DNA of 64,000 bases from Deltaproteobacteria bacterium (GTDB lineage: Bacteria > UBA10199 > JADFYH01), in contig JADFYH010000008.1 of NCBI GenBank assembly GCA_015233135.1, positions 1 through 64,000 on the forward strand, in the 5' to 3' direction. This document shows, one piece after another, positions 1-7,775 of this stretch. How positions within the stretch are numbered: position 1 is the first letter of the stretch; every line of letters begins with the position of its first letter. The position numbers and the translations under genes are program-made. The notes beneath the pieces were generated by a model. That model did not search any database, had not been told where the DNA came from, and worked only from the letters and a program-made list of their open reading frames with translations.

Positions 1-5
1 ATCAT

Positions 6-60
6 AGGCGAGGCTCCTTTCTTGTCCTTTTCAAACCAAGAAATCCTCGCCTTCTTTTTA
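6..60 (+). terminator. possible terminator hairpin of an upstream gene
   Basis: An 8-base arm at 6-13 (AGGCGAGG) pairs with 45-52 (CCTCGCCT) across a 31-base loop and is followed by a T-rich stretch. It could end a gene lying to the left of the window. The loop is long, so support is weak. The remaining bases to 211 show no gene, only the leader of the next reading frame. Confidence 0.25.
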
Positions 61-211
61 TCTCTAAGCAAAATTAAACTTTCCTTACTTTTTGCTCTTT
101 TTTACCCCCAGTAATTAAATGCATCCGCCTTCAAAAGATTTAGCAACTTTTATGGAGGCCTGCCGATAACTCCGGGGTGGGTCCAATGACACTAATACAG
201 AAGGGATTTTT

Positions 212-2110
212 ATGCTGCGTTATCAAGTCCATTTGCTTGGGGGGAATTCATCCTCTCACCCAGTCTCTCCCACTCCACCTCTGGTTGTTCCTGCAGAGAA
301 TACCCCGCACTTGCTTTCAATTCTCGGAGAAGAAGCTTCTTACTTGATGCATGAAATTCGAAACAGAGGCAGCGAGCTTCGCACTTCTTCTTTTTGGACT
401 CATGCCTTGACAGACCTCACGCACACCGTCCGCACAGAGGTTTTGACCTCGGAAATGGCAAAGGAAGTTGGAAAGATGTTTGTGTTAGGCATGGTTGCGG
501 GGGCTGTAGGTTCCTTTGCCAGTCGGCAAGTGCTCACTTCTTTTGGTGTGCAACAGGTGGAGCGTTTGGCGCTGGGGCAACTTTTTAATGCCTCTTCCCG
601 AATTGGAGTTCGGGCCCTGGCTGGCACTGTGGGGATGCTGGCAAATGCTTCTGTGTTTTCTCTTCTCACAGGGGCCCTTTCCTCGGCTAATCCGGGAGCC
701 TCTTTAGTTCATGTGACAGGTTCCGCAACCGATTTCTCGCTGATGCATGCGGGCAACTGGGCCCTGCATCCCTTGATGCAAGCGTTGCCCCTCTATCTTC
801 GGGTTCCCCTGGATGTCTTGTGTGGAGGGCTTCTTTTTTCGGGGGCCTCAGCACTTCGAACAGACCTGTTTAATACCGCCCATCTCAGTCGGGAGGAGGT
901 GGCTGCCCATTTAACAGGGACACAACTTTTCAGAAATATGGGATTTCATGCCGGTAATCGAGCGGTGGGGGGCTTTGCAGAGGCAGGAGTACAGAGAGTC
1001 TCGCGCTTCATGAGTGAAGTAAGGGGGTCAGCAAGAAGTTATTCTCCTTTGCTGGCAAGCCTTGTGCTTCTGGCAGGTTGTGATGAGAATGGGGAAGCCC
1101 CTGTACGGTGGCCGAGTGTTAGTAATCTCGATGATGATGCTCGTGCAATAATAGGAGGGGTCCTAGCATTTTCTGCTCTAGTTGTAGTTGTCATCGCTGG
1201 CCCAAAACTACTCGAACGCATGGCTGAACACAGAGAAGAAGCGCTTATTGAACAGATGGAGAATAGGCCTGAATCTGTGAGTGTTAGAACGATCGAAAGA
1301 TTATTAAAATCGGATTCTCTAAGTAGGAATACGATCCCAGGACTGGTGAGCATAGCTTTAAGAATAGATTCAGATATTTCGGATGAATTGCGGACAAGAA
1401 TTATCAGCCGGATAGCGGCTTCTCTTGGTCCTCACAGTTGCGCGCGTTTGCTTGAATGTTCTCGTTTGACCGAAGCTCAGGTACGACTTTTTCAACATCG
1501 TGCAGATGTTATCGATATTCTACTGAGTCCGGTTCCGTTGGAGGGGGACCATGTTAGAGAGTTGTTCAGGAGGTCCCTAGAACAACAAGAACAAGAAAAA
1601 GGTTCCTCCCTCTATTTAATAAATTTACTCCAGGCTTCTTCGCGTTTAGAGGAAGAACAAAGAGCAACTATTTTGGACCGTATAGCAATTGAAGCAGGAG
1701 AATTAGAACAAAGCTATGAGAGGTCTCGATCTGCAATAGCTGAAGAAGTACGTAATTCTCTCACCGAGAGATACAGAGAATATCTTGATCAAAGAGAAAG
1801 AGATAGGATGGAATACGGCTCGCCCTCTTGGGAGGACGGACCGTGGTTGAGCCCGAAACTAGTCCTGTTAGAATATTTGGATGAGAGATTCACAAGGACT
1901 TTAGAAAGTGAAATGGATGAATCAGTCCTTAACTCATTTAGAGACTTTCTCTCTGCGTACAGACAGTGGGAAGACTTTGTTGATGATGCAAATACAATGA
2001 TTCAAAATTTGGGTTCCAAAATAGGATCTGATGAATTAAGAGCCTTGAGAGGGTTAATTCCTGAAGAAATAAGAAGGGAAGAGAGTTTTAATGACCAACC
2101 GTATGGATAA
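212..2110 (+). CDS. unrecognised 632-residue protein with hydrophobic segments
   Basis: I do not recognise this family. The start is supported by AGAAGGGA just upstream of ATG 212. The N-terminal half is rich in Gly/Ala/Leu and has hydrophobic stretches near residues 90-110, 130-160 and 195-215. Around residues 280-290 there is an internal lipobox-like LLASLVLLAGC followed by an acidic stretch, and then another hydrophobic segment (about 313-333). The rest is charged, probably helical, and rich in Glu/Arg, perhaps with HEAT-like or coiled-coil character. The internal lipobox is not at the N-terminus, so normal lipoprotein processing is doubtful. It is not obviously in an operon: the next gene is convergent. 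Confidence 0.6.
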   Translation: MLRYQVHLLGGNSSSHPVSPTPPLVVPAENTPHLLSILGEEASYLMHEIRNRGSELRTSSFWTHALTDLTHTVRTEVLTSEMAKEVGKMFVLGMVAGAVGSFASRQVLTSFGVQQVERLALGQLFNASSRIGVRALAGTVGMLANASVFSLLTGALSSANPGASLVHVTGSATDFSLMHAGNWALHPLMQALPLYLRVPLDVLCGGLLFSGASALRTDLFNTAHLSREEVAAHLTGTQLFRNMGFHAGNRAVGGFAEAGVQRVSRFMSEVRGSARSYSPLLASLVLLAGCDENGEAPVRWPSVSNLDDDARAIIGGVLAFSALVVVVIAGPKLLERMAEHREEALIEQMENRPESVSVRTIERLLKSDSLSRNTIPGLVSIALRIDSDISDELRTRIISRIAASLGPHSCARLLECSRLTEAQVRLFQHRADVIDILLSPVPLEGDHVRELFRRSLEQQEQEKGSSLYLINLLQASSRLEEEQRATILDRIAIEAGELEQSYERSRSAIAEEVRNSLTERYREYLDQRERDRMEYGSPSWEDGPWLSPKLVLLEYLDERFTRTLESEMDESVLNSFRDFLSAYRQWEDFVDDANTMIQNLGSKIGSDELRALRGLIPEEIRREESFNDQPYG

Positions 2111-2173
2111 GCGTTTAATTGAAAGAGGTTGATGATGGAAGAGCGATTCCACTCCAAAAATAGCTGAAAAAAT

Positions 2174-3175
2174 TCAGGTGTTGTTTTTTGGAACACTTCG
2201 CTGCTGCCAGGAGATGTAAGCAAATCCTATGCCTGCCCAGAGCAAAGTGCGTATCCTCCTGAAAATTTGTACCGAGGTTCCGGTGGCGGGATCCAAAGAC
2301 AGCAGATGAAACGTGGCGGCGTAGGTGCCTTCCATCACACCTACTGCGCCAGGAATGAAGGCGAAAATCATAATTGCAATAGCCGTCACCGAGGCCATCA
2401 GATAGGCCCCCACAAAGGTAATGGGGGCTCCCAAAAAATAAGCCGCCAGAAAAATCTCCATTACCCCTAGAAAGCGGGTCAAAAAATGATAAAAAACCGC
2501 CAGAAAAAATCGACCCTGATGCTGTTTGTAAAACTGGGAAATATAGCCATCTACTTCTTCGGCTTGCTGTAAACTTTTTTCAGAAAAATTTTTCTTGAGT
2601 TTTAGTTTTTGCAGCAAACGAATCAAAAAACTAAACAGACCCTGATGTTGCTGGTGATAAAAATAATAGGTGAGGCCCAACATCAGGAGAACCGAGCCGC
2701 TCAGGCCGGCTTTCACATTCAGGGGAAAATCGAAATCCACCAGCGCAATCAGAATTCCAATCAGCATAAACAAAACCAGGGCAATCGAGGTGAGGGTGCG
2801 GTCTACCACGACACTGGCCGTTCCCTGAGTAGGGGGAACCCAGGGTTTGAGCAGTAAAATCCGTACTGGATCTCCTCCCCCCCAATTGAGGGGGTTGATG
2901 TTGTTGACAGCCTCCCCGGCCGCTTTAATCATGAATAAGCGGGCAAAGCGCAGGGGGTAGTTTACCGATTTTAAAAACTCGTTCCAGGCCTCGGTCTGCA
3001 ACAAAAAGGTAAGCAGGGAAGGGCAGATGAGAGGGATGAAATACCAGCCTAGAATCTTTAAATTGTATAAAATTTCCTGAGGGCCGAGTTGTTTGATGAG
3101 CCAAATGACTAGGCTAATCCCTAAAACCAGAAAGGCATAGCTCAGCAACATGGATTTATTTTTTAGATTTTTCAT
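2174..3175 (-). CDS. flippase-like integral membrane protein (UPF0104 / LPG synthase TM family)
   Basis: 333 residues with about eight membrane segments. The sequence carries the family hallmarks of the lysylphosphatidylglycerol synthase transmembrane domain: EAVNNINPLNWGGGDPVRI near residues 90-110, VVVDRTLT near 125, and a C-terminal FIPGAVGVMEG motif. Family members include the membrane half of MprF and the hopanoid-associated HpnL, and are thought to move lipids or lipid-linked sugars across the inner membrane. The C-terminal aminoacyl-transfer domain of MprF is absent. It is divergently placed from the inositol-type fusion gene at 3416, about 240 bases away. A second family member lies at 21956. 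The substrate cannot be read from the sequence. Confidence 0.8.
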   Translation of the reverse strand: MKNLKNKSMLLSYAFLVLGISLVIWLIKQLGPQEILYNLKILGWYFIPLICPSLLTFLLQTEAWNEFLKSVNYPLRFARLFMIKAAGEAVNNINPLNWGGGDPVRILLLKPWVPPTQGTASVVVDRTLTSIALVLFMLIGILIALVDFDFPLNVKAGLSGSVLLMLGLTYYFYHQQHQGLFSFLIRLLQKLKLKKNFSEKSLQQAEEVDGYISQFYKQHQGRFFLAVFYHFLTRFLGVMEIFLAAYFLGAPITFVGAYLMASVTAIAIMIFAFIPGAVGVMEGTYAATFHLLSLDPATGTSVQIFRRIRTLLWAGIGFAYISWQQRSVPKNNT

Positions 3176-3237
3176 GGTGAGTGGGGCTGGATAACAAAAA
3201 AGGAGAATAAGACAAGTATTCCTTGAGGCATACTTTG

Positions 3238-3265
3238 TTGTTGACGGGAGTTTTTAGGCTATACT
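3238..3265 (+). promoter_or_regulatory. possible promoter upstream of the nucleotidyltransferase fusion
   Basis: TTGTTG at 3238-3243 and TATACT at 3260-3265 are separated by 16 bases, in the divergent gap before the gene at 3416. A better -35 match, TTGACG at 3241, is only 13 bases from the -10 box and was discounted. Weak evidence. Confidence 0.3.
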
Positions 3266-3328
3266 AAGCCTCGCTGTTAATTTTGTAATTCGTATTATGC
3301 AACTCACCTTACACGATATCCCAGTCAT

Positions 3329-3369
3329 CACCCTCTCCCTGCCCTCTCCCGTCAAGAGAGAGGGTGAGG
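3329..3369. repeat. family C palindromic repeat (single unit)
   Basis: A CACCCTCTCCCT..AGAGAGGGTGAGG hairpin in the gap between 3176 and 3415. It belongs to the same family as copies at 18145, 39231, 50824 and 60716. No gene covers it. Confidence 0.7.
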
Positions 3370-3415
3370 AATGAAAATCGCGTAACAGGAGTTAGATAGT
3401 ATTTTTAGGTCCACC

Positions 3416-4846
3416 ATGCCAAAACAAGCCCTTATTCTAGCCGCAGGAAATGGCAGTCGAATTCAGCGTTTTGGGGGAGATATTCCCAAGCCTCTTCGAA
3501 AAGTAGGGGGGCTTTCTCTCATCAAACGCAGCATCCTCACCGCAAAACAGGCGGGCATACGCGATTTTGTCATCGTGGTGGGTTATCGGGGGGAGGACAT
3601 CGTCTCCGCCCTTCAAAATGATGATTCCTTGGGGGTAAAGCTTACCTTTATCAAGAATGACGATTACCACAAAGCCAATGGGATTTCGGTTTTGAAGGCC
3701 AGAGACGCCATCCAGGGAAATTTTATTTTGATGATGGCGGACCATCTGTTTGAAAAAAAGGCCATTGAGAAAATGTTGGAGACCCCGTTTCGCTCGAATG
3801 AAGTTCTTTTGGGCATCGATTACAAGCTGAAAGAAATTTTTGATGAGCCCGATGCCACGAAGGTAAAACTGGATGGAGAGAAGGTTCGGGAGATAGCCAA
3901 GGATCTGGTCGATTTCGATGCCTACGACACAGGTCTTTTTTATTGCCGTCCCAAATTGTTTGAGGTGTTGGAAAATTGCTATCTCAAAAAAGGGGACGTC
4001 TCCCTTTCCGAAGGGATGAAGGCGCTTAGCCTGGAAGACAAATTTGGGGTAGTGGATGTCTCGGAATATTTTTGGCAGGATGTCGATACCCCCGAGGCCT
4101 TGAAACATGCCGAAGATATCCTCTTTGAACGCTTGCGTAAACCGACAGATGGCTGGTTCTCCAGAAATATCAATCGACATATCTCTCTGTTTATCTCGCG
4201 TTTCTTGTGCAAGACTTCTCTTTCTGCCCACCAGGTCACTGCCTTGGTCACGCTGGTAGGCGTTCTTTCCGCTTATTTTGTTTCTTCAGGGGTTTATTGG
4301 CAGGTGGCCCTGGGTGGTTTTCTTTTTCAGATGTCTTCCATTTTGGATGGTTGCGATGGGGAGATGTCCAAGTTAAAACTCAGTGCCTCCAAACTGGGGG
4401 AGTGGCTGGACACGGCCAGCGATAATTTTACTTATTTTATTTTTCTGCTGGGGGTTTGTACGGGGCTCTATCGGCAGACGGGGAGCTCTTTCTACGTTTA
4501 TGAGTCATTTTTCATGCTGGCGGGCGTGTTGCTTACCTTGGGCCTGATGTTTTTGTATCTGGTTCGTTACACCAATTCGGGATCTTTGGTGACGATCCAG
4601 AAAGACATCCAAAAAGAAGAAAAGCAGGAGGCTCGGGCGTTTCTAAAAATTTTTACGAAGTTTGGATTCGTGATGAAGCGTGACTTTTTTGCCCTCTTTT
4701 TTATGGGTCTCACCTTTTTCAACCAGCTTCCCTTAATTCTTCATTTGAGCGCCTTGGGAGCCAACGTCACCTGGGTTTTTCTTGTTTTTTTCAAGAAAGA
4801 AATTTTTAAGCTGGATCCAGCCAAAGTCGCAGTTTCTTCTCGCTGA
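3416..4846 (+). CDS. bifunctional nucleotidyltransferase / CDP-alcohol phosphatidyltransferase (inositol-type)
   Basis: Residues 1-230 form a sugar/alcohol-phosphate nucleotidyltransferase: ILAAGNGSRI at 7-16, and a conserved Lys-Pro (IPKPL). Residues 250-470 are a membrane CDP-alcohol phosphatidyltransferase with the catalytic pattern Dx2DGx2..x8Gx3Dx3D, starting at D311 and ending at D336. This domain order matches archaeal/bacterial IPCT-DIPPS proteins, which make CDP-inositol from inositol 1-phosphate and CTP and then transfer phosphoinositol to an alcohol. The usual Ala-Arg of the motif is Ser-Lys here (318-319). A myo-inositol-phosphate synthase at 36121 could supply substrate. Acceptor unknown: inositol phosphate, diacylglycerol or another lipid. 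Followed 8 bases later by a radical SAM gene. Specificity for inositol is inferred. Confidence 0.75.
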   Translation: MPKQALILAAGNGSRIQRFGGDIPKPLRKVGGLSLIKRSILTAKQAGIRDFVIVVGYRGEDIVSALQNDDSLGVKLTFIKNDDYHKANGISVLKARDAIQGNFILMMADHLFEKKAIEKMLETPFRSNEVLLGIDYKLKEIFDEPDATKVKLDGEKVREIAKDLVDFDAYDTGLFYCRPKLFEVLENCYLKKGDVSLSEGMKALSLEDKFGVVDVSEYFWQDVDTPEALKHAEDILFERLRKPTDGWFSRNINRHISLFISRFLCKTSLSAHQVTALVTLVGVLSAYFVSSGVYWQVALGGFLFQMSSILDGCDGEMSKLKLSASKLGEWLDTASDNFTYFIFLLGVCTGLYRQTGSSFYVYESFFMLAGVLLTLGLMFLYLVRYTNSGSLVTIQKDIQKEEKQEARAFLKIFTKFGFVMKRDFFALFFMGLTFFNQLPLILHLSALGANVTWVFLVFFKKEIFKLDPAKVAVSSR

Positions 4847-4854
4847 AAATTCCT

Positions 4855-5811
4855 ATGGAACTCAATTTTTTACAGCGTCTAAGCTTTGCCCCTCTATTTA
4901 CACAGCTGGTGGTAATCCGGAGATGCAATCTCAGTTGTGGATATTGTAACGAGTACGATAAAACCTCCAATCCCGTTTCGCTCGATTTACTCAAGGCTCG
5001 TGCCAAAAAGCTAAAGGATTTGGGCTCTTTTTCCATCTGTTTTACCGGCGGTGAACCCACCCTGCATCCCGAGCTGACCCAACTGATCCGCTATGCCCGT
5101 CAGGAACTGAAATTTTTAAAGACCACCATGATCAGCAATGGTTTTTATCTGAAACAAGAGCTCATCGAACGTTTGAATGATGCGGGTTTGCAAGACATGC
5201 AAATTTCTATCGACGGCGTAGAACCCAATGAAACCACCGTGAAGGTGTTAGATAGTTTGCGCAAAAAACTGGATTTACTGAAACAATACGCCAAATTTAA
5301 TGTGGTGGTCTCCGGGGTGGTAGGCTCCTGTCCTCCGGAAGAATCTTACGAAGTGATCAAGTATGCCAAGGAGATGGGTTTTAAGCCACGAGTCTTGCTG
5401 ATTCATGGCCCGGATGGACAAGTGAAATTGAACAATGAAGAACTGAAGGTCTATGAACGCATCAAGGCACTCATCCCTAAAAGTTTTCCCGAGTTTACAG
5501 AATATCGGGATGAGATGATCCACAAAGGCTCTGCCCCTTTCAAATGCAGGGCAGGTTCGCGCTATCTCTACGTGGATGAAAACGGCGTGGTCAGCTGGTG
5601 TTCGCAAACCCGATCTGCCTTTAGTAAAAATTTGATGGATTATGCTTATGAAGACTTGAAAAGGGAATTTTATAGTTATAAGAGCTGCCAGGATAAATGT
5701 ACCCTAGGCTGTGTGCGGGCAGCAAGTTCAGTGGATAATTGGAGAAAACAAAATTTCCCTTTAGAAGAATTACCTGTAGAAGTCTTCTCTCCCTTGAGGG
5801 GGAAAATGTGA
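4855..5811 (+). CDS. radical SAM protein with C-terminal cysteine-rich segment
   Basis: The N-terminus carries the cluster-binding motif CNLSCGYC (C24, C28, C31) and the SAM-binding GGEP (about residue 65). The C-terminal third has further cysteines (FKCRAG, SWCSQ, KSCQDKCTLGC), typical of a SPASM/twitch-like auxiliary cluster. It presumably modifies a small molecule, lipid or peptide by radical chemistry; the substrate is unknown. It starts 8 bases after the inositol-type fusion and probably shares its transcript. The last residues (SPLRGKM) are encoded by a dispersed palindromic repeat that also supplies the stop codon. It is not the hopanoid enzyme HpnH as far as I can judge. Confidence 0.75.
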   Translation: MELNFLQRLSFAPLFTQLVVIRRCNLSCGYCNEYDKTSNPVSLDLLKARAKKLKDLGSFSICFTGGEPTLHPELTQLIRYARQELKFLKTTMISNGFYLKQELIERLNDAGLQDMQISIDGVEPNETTVKVLDSLRKKLDLLKQYAKFNVVVSGVVGSCPPEESYEVIKYAKEMGFKPRVLLIHGPDGQVKLNNEELKVYERIKALIPKSFPEFTEYRDEMIHKGSAPFKCRAGSRYLYVDENGVVSWCSQTRSAFSKNLMDYAYEDLKREFYSYKSCQDKCTLGCVRAASSVDNWRKQNFPLEELPVEVFSPLRGKM

Positions 5812-5834
5812 GAACATTTTCGGTTGGGAGAGGG
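5787..5834. repeat. family C repeat (long-stem variant) at the end of the radical SAM gene
   Basis: CTCTCCCTTGAGGG, AAAATG..CATTTT, GGGAGAG form nested arms. A similar variant is embedded in the gene at 30990 (32190-32246). The stop codon at 5809-5811 lies inside it. Confidence 0.65.
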
Positions 5835-5848
5835 CGGTCTTGGATTCA

Positions 5849-5893
5849 GTGAATCCATAACTCCCCCTTCCCCCTCTTATCTTAAGAGGGGGT
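5849..5893. repeat. half copy of family B repeat
   Basis: ATAACTCCCCCTTCCCCCTC then TTATCTTAAGAGGGGG resembles one arm of the larger elements at 15773 and 41996. Confidence 0.55.
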
Positions 5894-5914
5894 GTTGGAA
5901 AATGTCTATTTTTT

Positions 5915-5998
5915 GCCGGTGTGGCGGAATTGGCAGACGCGCACGACTCAAAATCGTGTAAGCGCAAGCTTGTGTCGGTTCGACCCCGACCACCGGCA
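5915..5998 (+). tRNA. tRNA-Leu (anticodon CAA)
   Basis: Acceptor arm GCCGGTG (5915-5921) pairs with CACCGGC (5991-5997), discriminator A at 5998. The anticodon stem CACGA/TCGTG encloses loop CTCAAAA, giving anticodon CAA (reads UUG). A long variable arm (AAGCGCAAGCTT region) and the GGTTCGACCC T-arm fit a class II leucine tRNA of 84 bases. CCA is not encoded. It is the attachment site of the integrative element that follows. Confidence 0.95.
5978..5994 (+). other. attL-like sequence in the tRNA-Leu T arm/acceptor
   Basis: GTTCGACCCCGACCACC in the tRNA matches 7690-7706 at 15 of 17 positions. The pair brackets the integrase, as expected for target-site duplication of a tRNA-integrating element. 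Confidence 0.6.
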
Positions 5999-6034
5999 TT
6001 TTTAAATAGTCCAATAGAGTTCAAAGAAGTCTTT

Positions 6035-6060
6035 AAGCCCACGTAAATGTGGGCTTTTTC
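6035..6060 (+). terminator. rho-independent terminator after tRNA-Leu
   Basis: AAGCCCAC (6035-6042) pairs with GTGGGCTT (6049-6056) across a 6-base loop and runs into a T tract. It lies between the tRNA and the integrase. Confidence 0.85.
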
Positions 6061-6113
6061 TTTATTTCTTGTCCAAGATCATCCGAGAGAATTTATTGAC
6101 ATCCAATAGTTTG

Positions 6114-6163
6114 TGGGGGCAACAGTGGGGGCAACAAAAGATTATAAAAATGAGTTGCCCCCA
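6114..6163. promoter_or_regulatory. left integrase arm-type sites
   Basis: TGGGGGCAAC occurs at 6114-6123 and 6126-6135 (12-base spacing) and inverted at 6154-6163, directly before the integrase start. The same word recurs at the other end of the element (7616-7637) with identical spacing. This is the expected arrangement of integrase arm-binding sites. Confidence 0.6.
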
Positions 6164-6164
6164 A

Positions 6165-7370
6165 ATGTCACTCAACGATGTTAAAATTCGAAACGCCAAA
6201 CCTAGCTCTAAAACCACCAAACTCTTTGATGAAAGAGGACTTTACCTCGAAATTTCCCCAAATGGAGGCAAGTGGTGGCGCCTAAAATATAGATTTGGTG
6301 GAAAAGAAAAACGCCTCTCTTTTGGCGTTTATCCCGATGTCAGTTTAAAGGATGCTCGAGAAAAACGAGAGGAAGCTCGGAAGCTTTTGGCTAAAGAGGC
6401 TGACCCCAGTGAAAATCGAAAAGCTATAAAATCGACAAAGGCAAACCTCGCCGCAAATACCTTTGAAGTGATAACGCGAGAATGGTGTGCAAAGAATTCT
6501 TCGATATGGACGGAACTCTACAGCAGTCGCCTTATACAGCAATTTGAAAAAGATGTTTTTCCATGGATAGGGAGCCGTCCCATTACTGAAATTAATGCAC
6601 CTTTATTACTGACTGTGCTCCGTCGAATCGAAGATCGCGGTGTGGGTTATACTGCACACCGAGTATTGCAAAATTGTGGACAGGTTTTCCGATATGCCGT
6701 CGTGACTGGAAGAGTTGATCGTGATCCTTCGGGCGATTTGAAAGGAGCTCTTTCTCCTGTAAAAGAACGTCATTTCTCTGCGATTACAGAACCAAAAGCC
6801 ATTGGGGAACTTCTACGAGCTATAGATGGCTATGAAGGTTATTTTGTAACCAAGTGCGCGTTACGTTTGGCTCCTTTGATGTTTCTACGCCCAGGTGAAC
6901 TTCGCAATGCAGAATGGACTGAAATCAATCTTGAAAAAGCGGAATGGAATATCCCTGCTGCTCGTATGAAAATGCGAGAACCTCATCTTGTTCCGTTATC
7001 GCGGCAAGCCATAGAAATTCTACAGAAACTGCAGTCGTTAACTGGTCACGGACGCTATGTTTTTCCGGGAGTAAGAACGAATAGCAGGCCAATGAGCAAT
7101 AATGCGGTGTTGGCAGCGCTGCGTCGTATGGAGTTCCTTAAAGAAGAGATGTGCGGACATGGTTTCCGGGCAATGGCTAGAACAGTTTTAGATGAAGTGT
7201 TAGGCGTTCGCCCTGATTTTATTGAGCATCAATTGGCTCATGCTGTTCGTGATCCTAACGGCCGTGCTTACAATCGCACAGCGCACTTAGCAGAACGAAA
7301 AAAGATGATGCAGCAATGGGCGGATTATTTTACGCTTACATCTCCCAGGGCTTATGGACAAAGCCTGTAA
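6165..7370 (+). CDS. tyrosine site-specific integrase, P4/CP4-57 type (DUF4102 arm-binding domain)
   Basis: ATG 6165 gives MSLNDVKIRNAKP, the normal N-terminus of this family; upstream in-frame codons (TTG 6069, ATG 6150) would add an atypical extension through the arm sites. Order: arm-type DNA-binding domain (about 1-90), SAM-like core-binding domain (about 100-185), catalytic domain (about 200-390) with the Arg in FLRPGELRNAEW, HGFRAMART and a late IEHQLAHAV..YNR segment that holds the final His and Tyr. It recombines the element into the 3' end of tRNA-Leu. The last residues (SPRAYGQSL) look out of place: downstream DNA encodes an alpA fragment in another frame, so the 3' end seems to be a deletion junction. 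Probably still catalytically complete. Confidence 0.9.
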   Translation: MSLNDVKIRNAKPSSKTTKLFDERGLYLEISPNGGKWWRLKYRFGGKEKRLSFGVYPDVSLKDAREKREEARKLLAKEADPSENRKAIKSTKANLAANTFEVITREWCAKNSSIWTELYSSRLIQQFEKDVFPWIGSRPITEINAPLLLTVLRRIEDRGVGYTAHRVLQNCGQVFRYAVVTGRVDRDPSGDLKGALSPVKERHFSAITEPKAIGELLRAIDGYEGYFVTKCALRLAPLMFLRPGELRNAEWTEINLEKAEWNIPAARMKMREPHLVPLSRQAIEILQKLQSLTGHGRYVFPGVRTNSRPMSNNAVLAALRRMEFLKEEMCGHGFRAMARTVLDEVLGVRPDFIEHQLAHAVRDPNGRAYNRTAHLAERKKMMQQWADYFTLTSPRAYGQSL

Positions 7371-7507
7371 ACCTAGGAGCACGAGTGGTAGGTTGGCCAG
7401 CAAGCGAAGTATCAAAAATAATAAACGCTCGAATTGCTGGAAAAGAGGATGCAAAAATTCGTGAGCTTGTTATTGAAATGGAAGTTAATCGTAAAATTCT
7501 TGGATGA
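7346..7507 (+). pseudogene. alpA-like regulator fragment (C-terminal half) fused after the integrase
   Basis: A reading frame overlapping the integrase end encodes KPVNLGARVVGWPASEVSKI then INARIAGKED. This resembles the second half of AlpA/CP4-57 excisionase-type regulators (typically FPKPVRLG..AVGW..SEV..WI..RI). The helix-turn-helix first half is missing. It is most simply a remnant left when an internal deletion joined int to alpA. An intact short protein starting at ATG 7316 is possible but would lack the DNA-binding half. Confidence 0.55.
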
Positions 7508-7615
7508 GTAATGTGAATGTAATTTTTAGAAAAATATTTAAACTCAATAAATTCTAAATTTTGCGTACAGAAAAATTCTATTGCGGTGGAAAAGAACCGA
7601 AATGATAGAAAATTC

Positions 7616-7637
7616 TGGGGGCAACTTTAGGGGCAAC
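7616..7637. promoter_or_regulatory. right integrase arm-type sites
   Basis: TGGGGGCAAC at 7616-7625 and TAGGGGCAAC at 7628-7637 mirror the left-hand pair in sequence and 12-base spacing. Confidence 0.55.
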
Positions 7638-7689
7638 AGGCAAAATTAATAAATAATAAAATTAACAAATACAATATATTACGTACATT

Positions 7690-7706
7690 GTTCGATTCCG
7701 ACCACC
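7690..7706 (+). other. attR-like sequence
   Basis: GTTCGATTCCGACCACC is a near copy (15/17) of the tRNA-Leu 3' region at 5978-5994. It marks the right boundary of a 1.7-kb element holding only the integrase and an alpA fragment. Confidence 0.6.
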
Positions 7707-7775
7707 CCAAAAAATGCTCATTTACAGTAGTAAACTCCGCTTTTTTGGACCCTCCGCGCCTTGCTCTTGAGTTGC

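Noticed and set aside
3241-3265. TTGACG-TATACT promoter
   Set aside because: Only 13 bases between the boxes, too short for a typical sigma-70 promoter; the TTGTTG alternative is listed at low confidence.
3437-4231. 264-residue minus-strand reading frame
   Set aside because: It lies fully opposite the well-recognised nucleotidyltransferase domain and shows no protein-like motif.
6069-6164. N-terminal extension of the integrase from TTG 6069
   Set aside because: It would translate the arm-type repeats (GQQWGQQ) and lacks family similarity; ATG 6165 gives the normal N-terminus.
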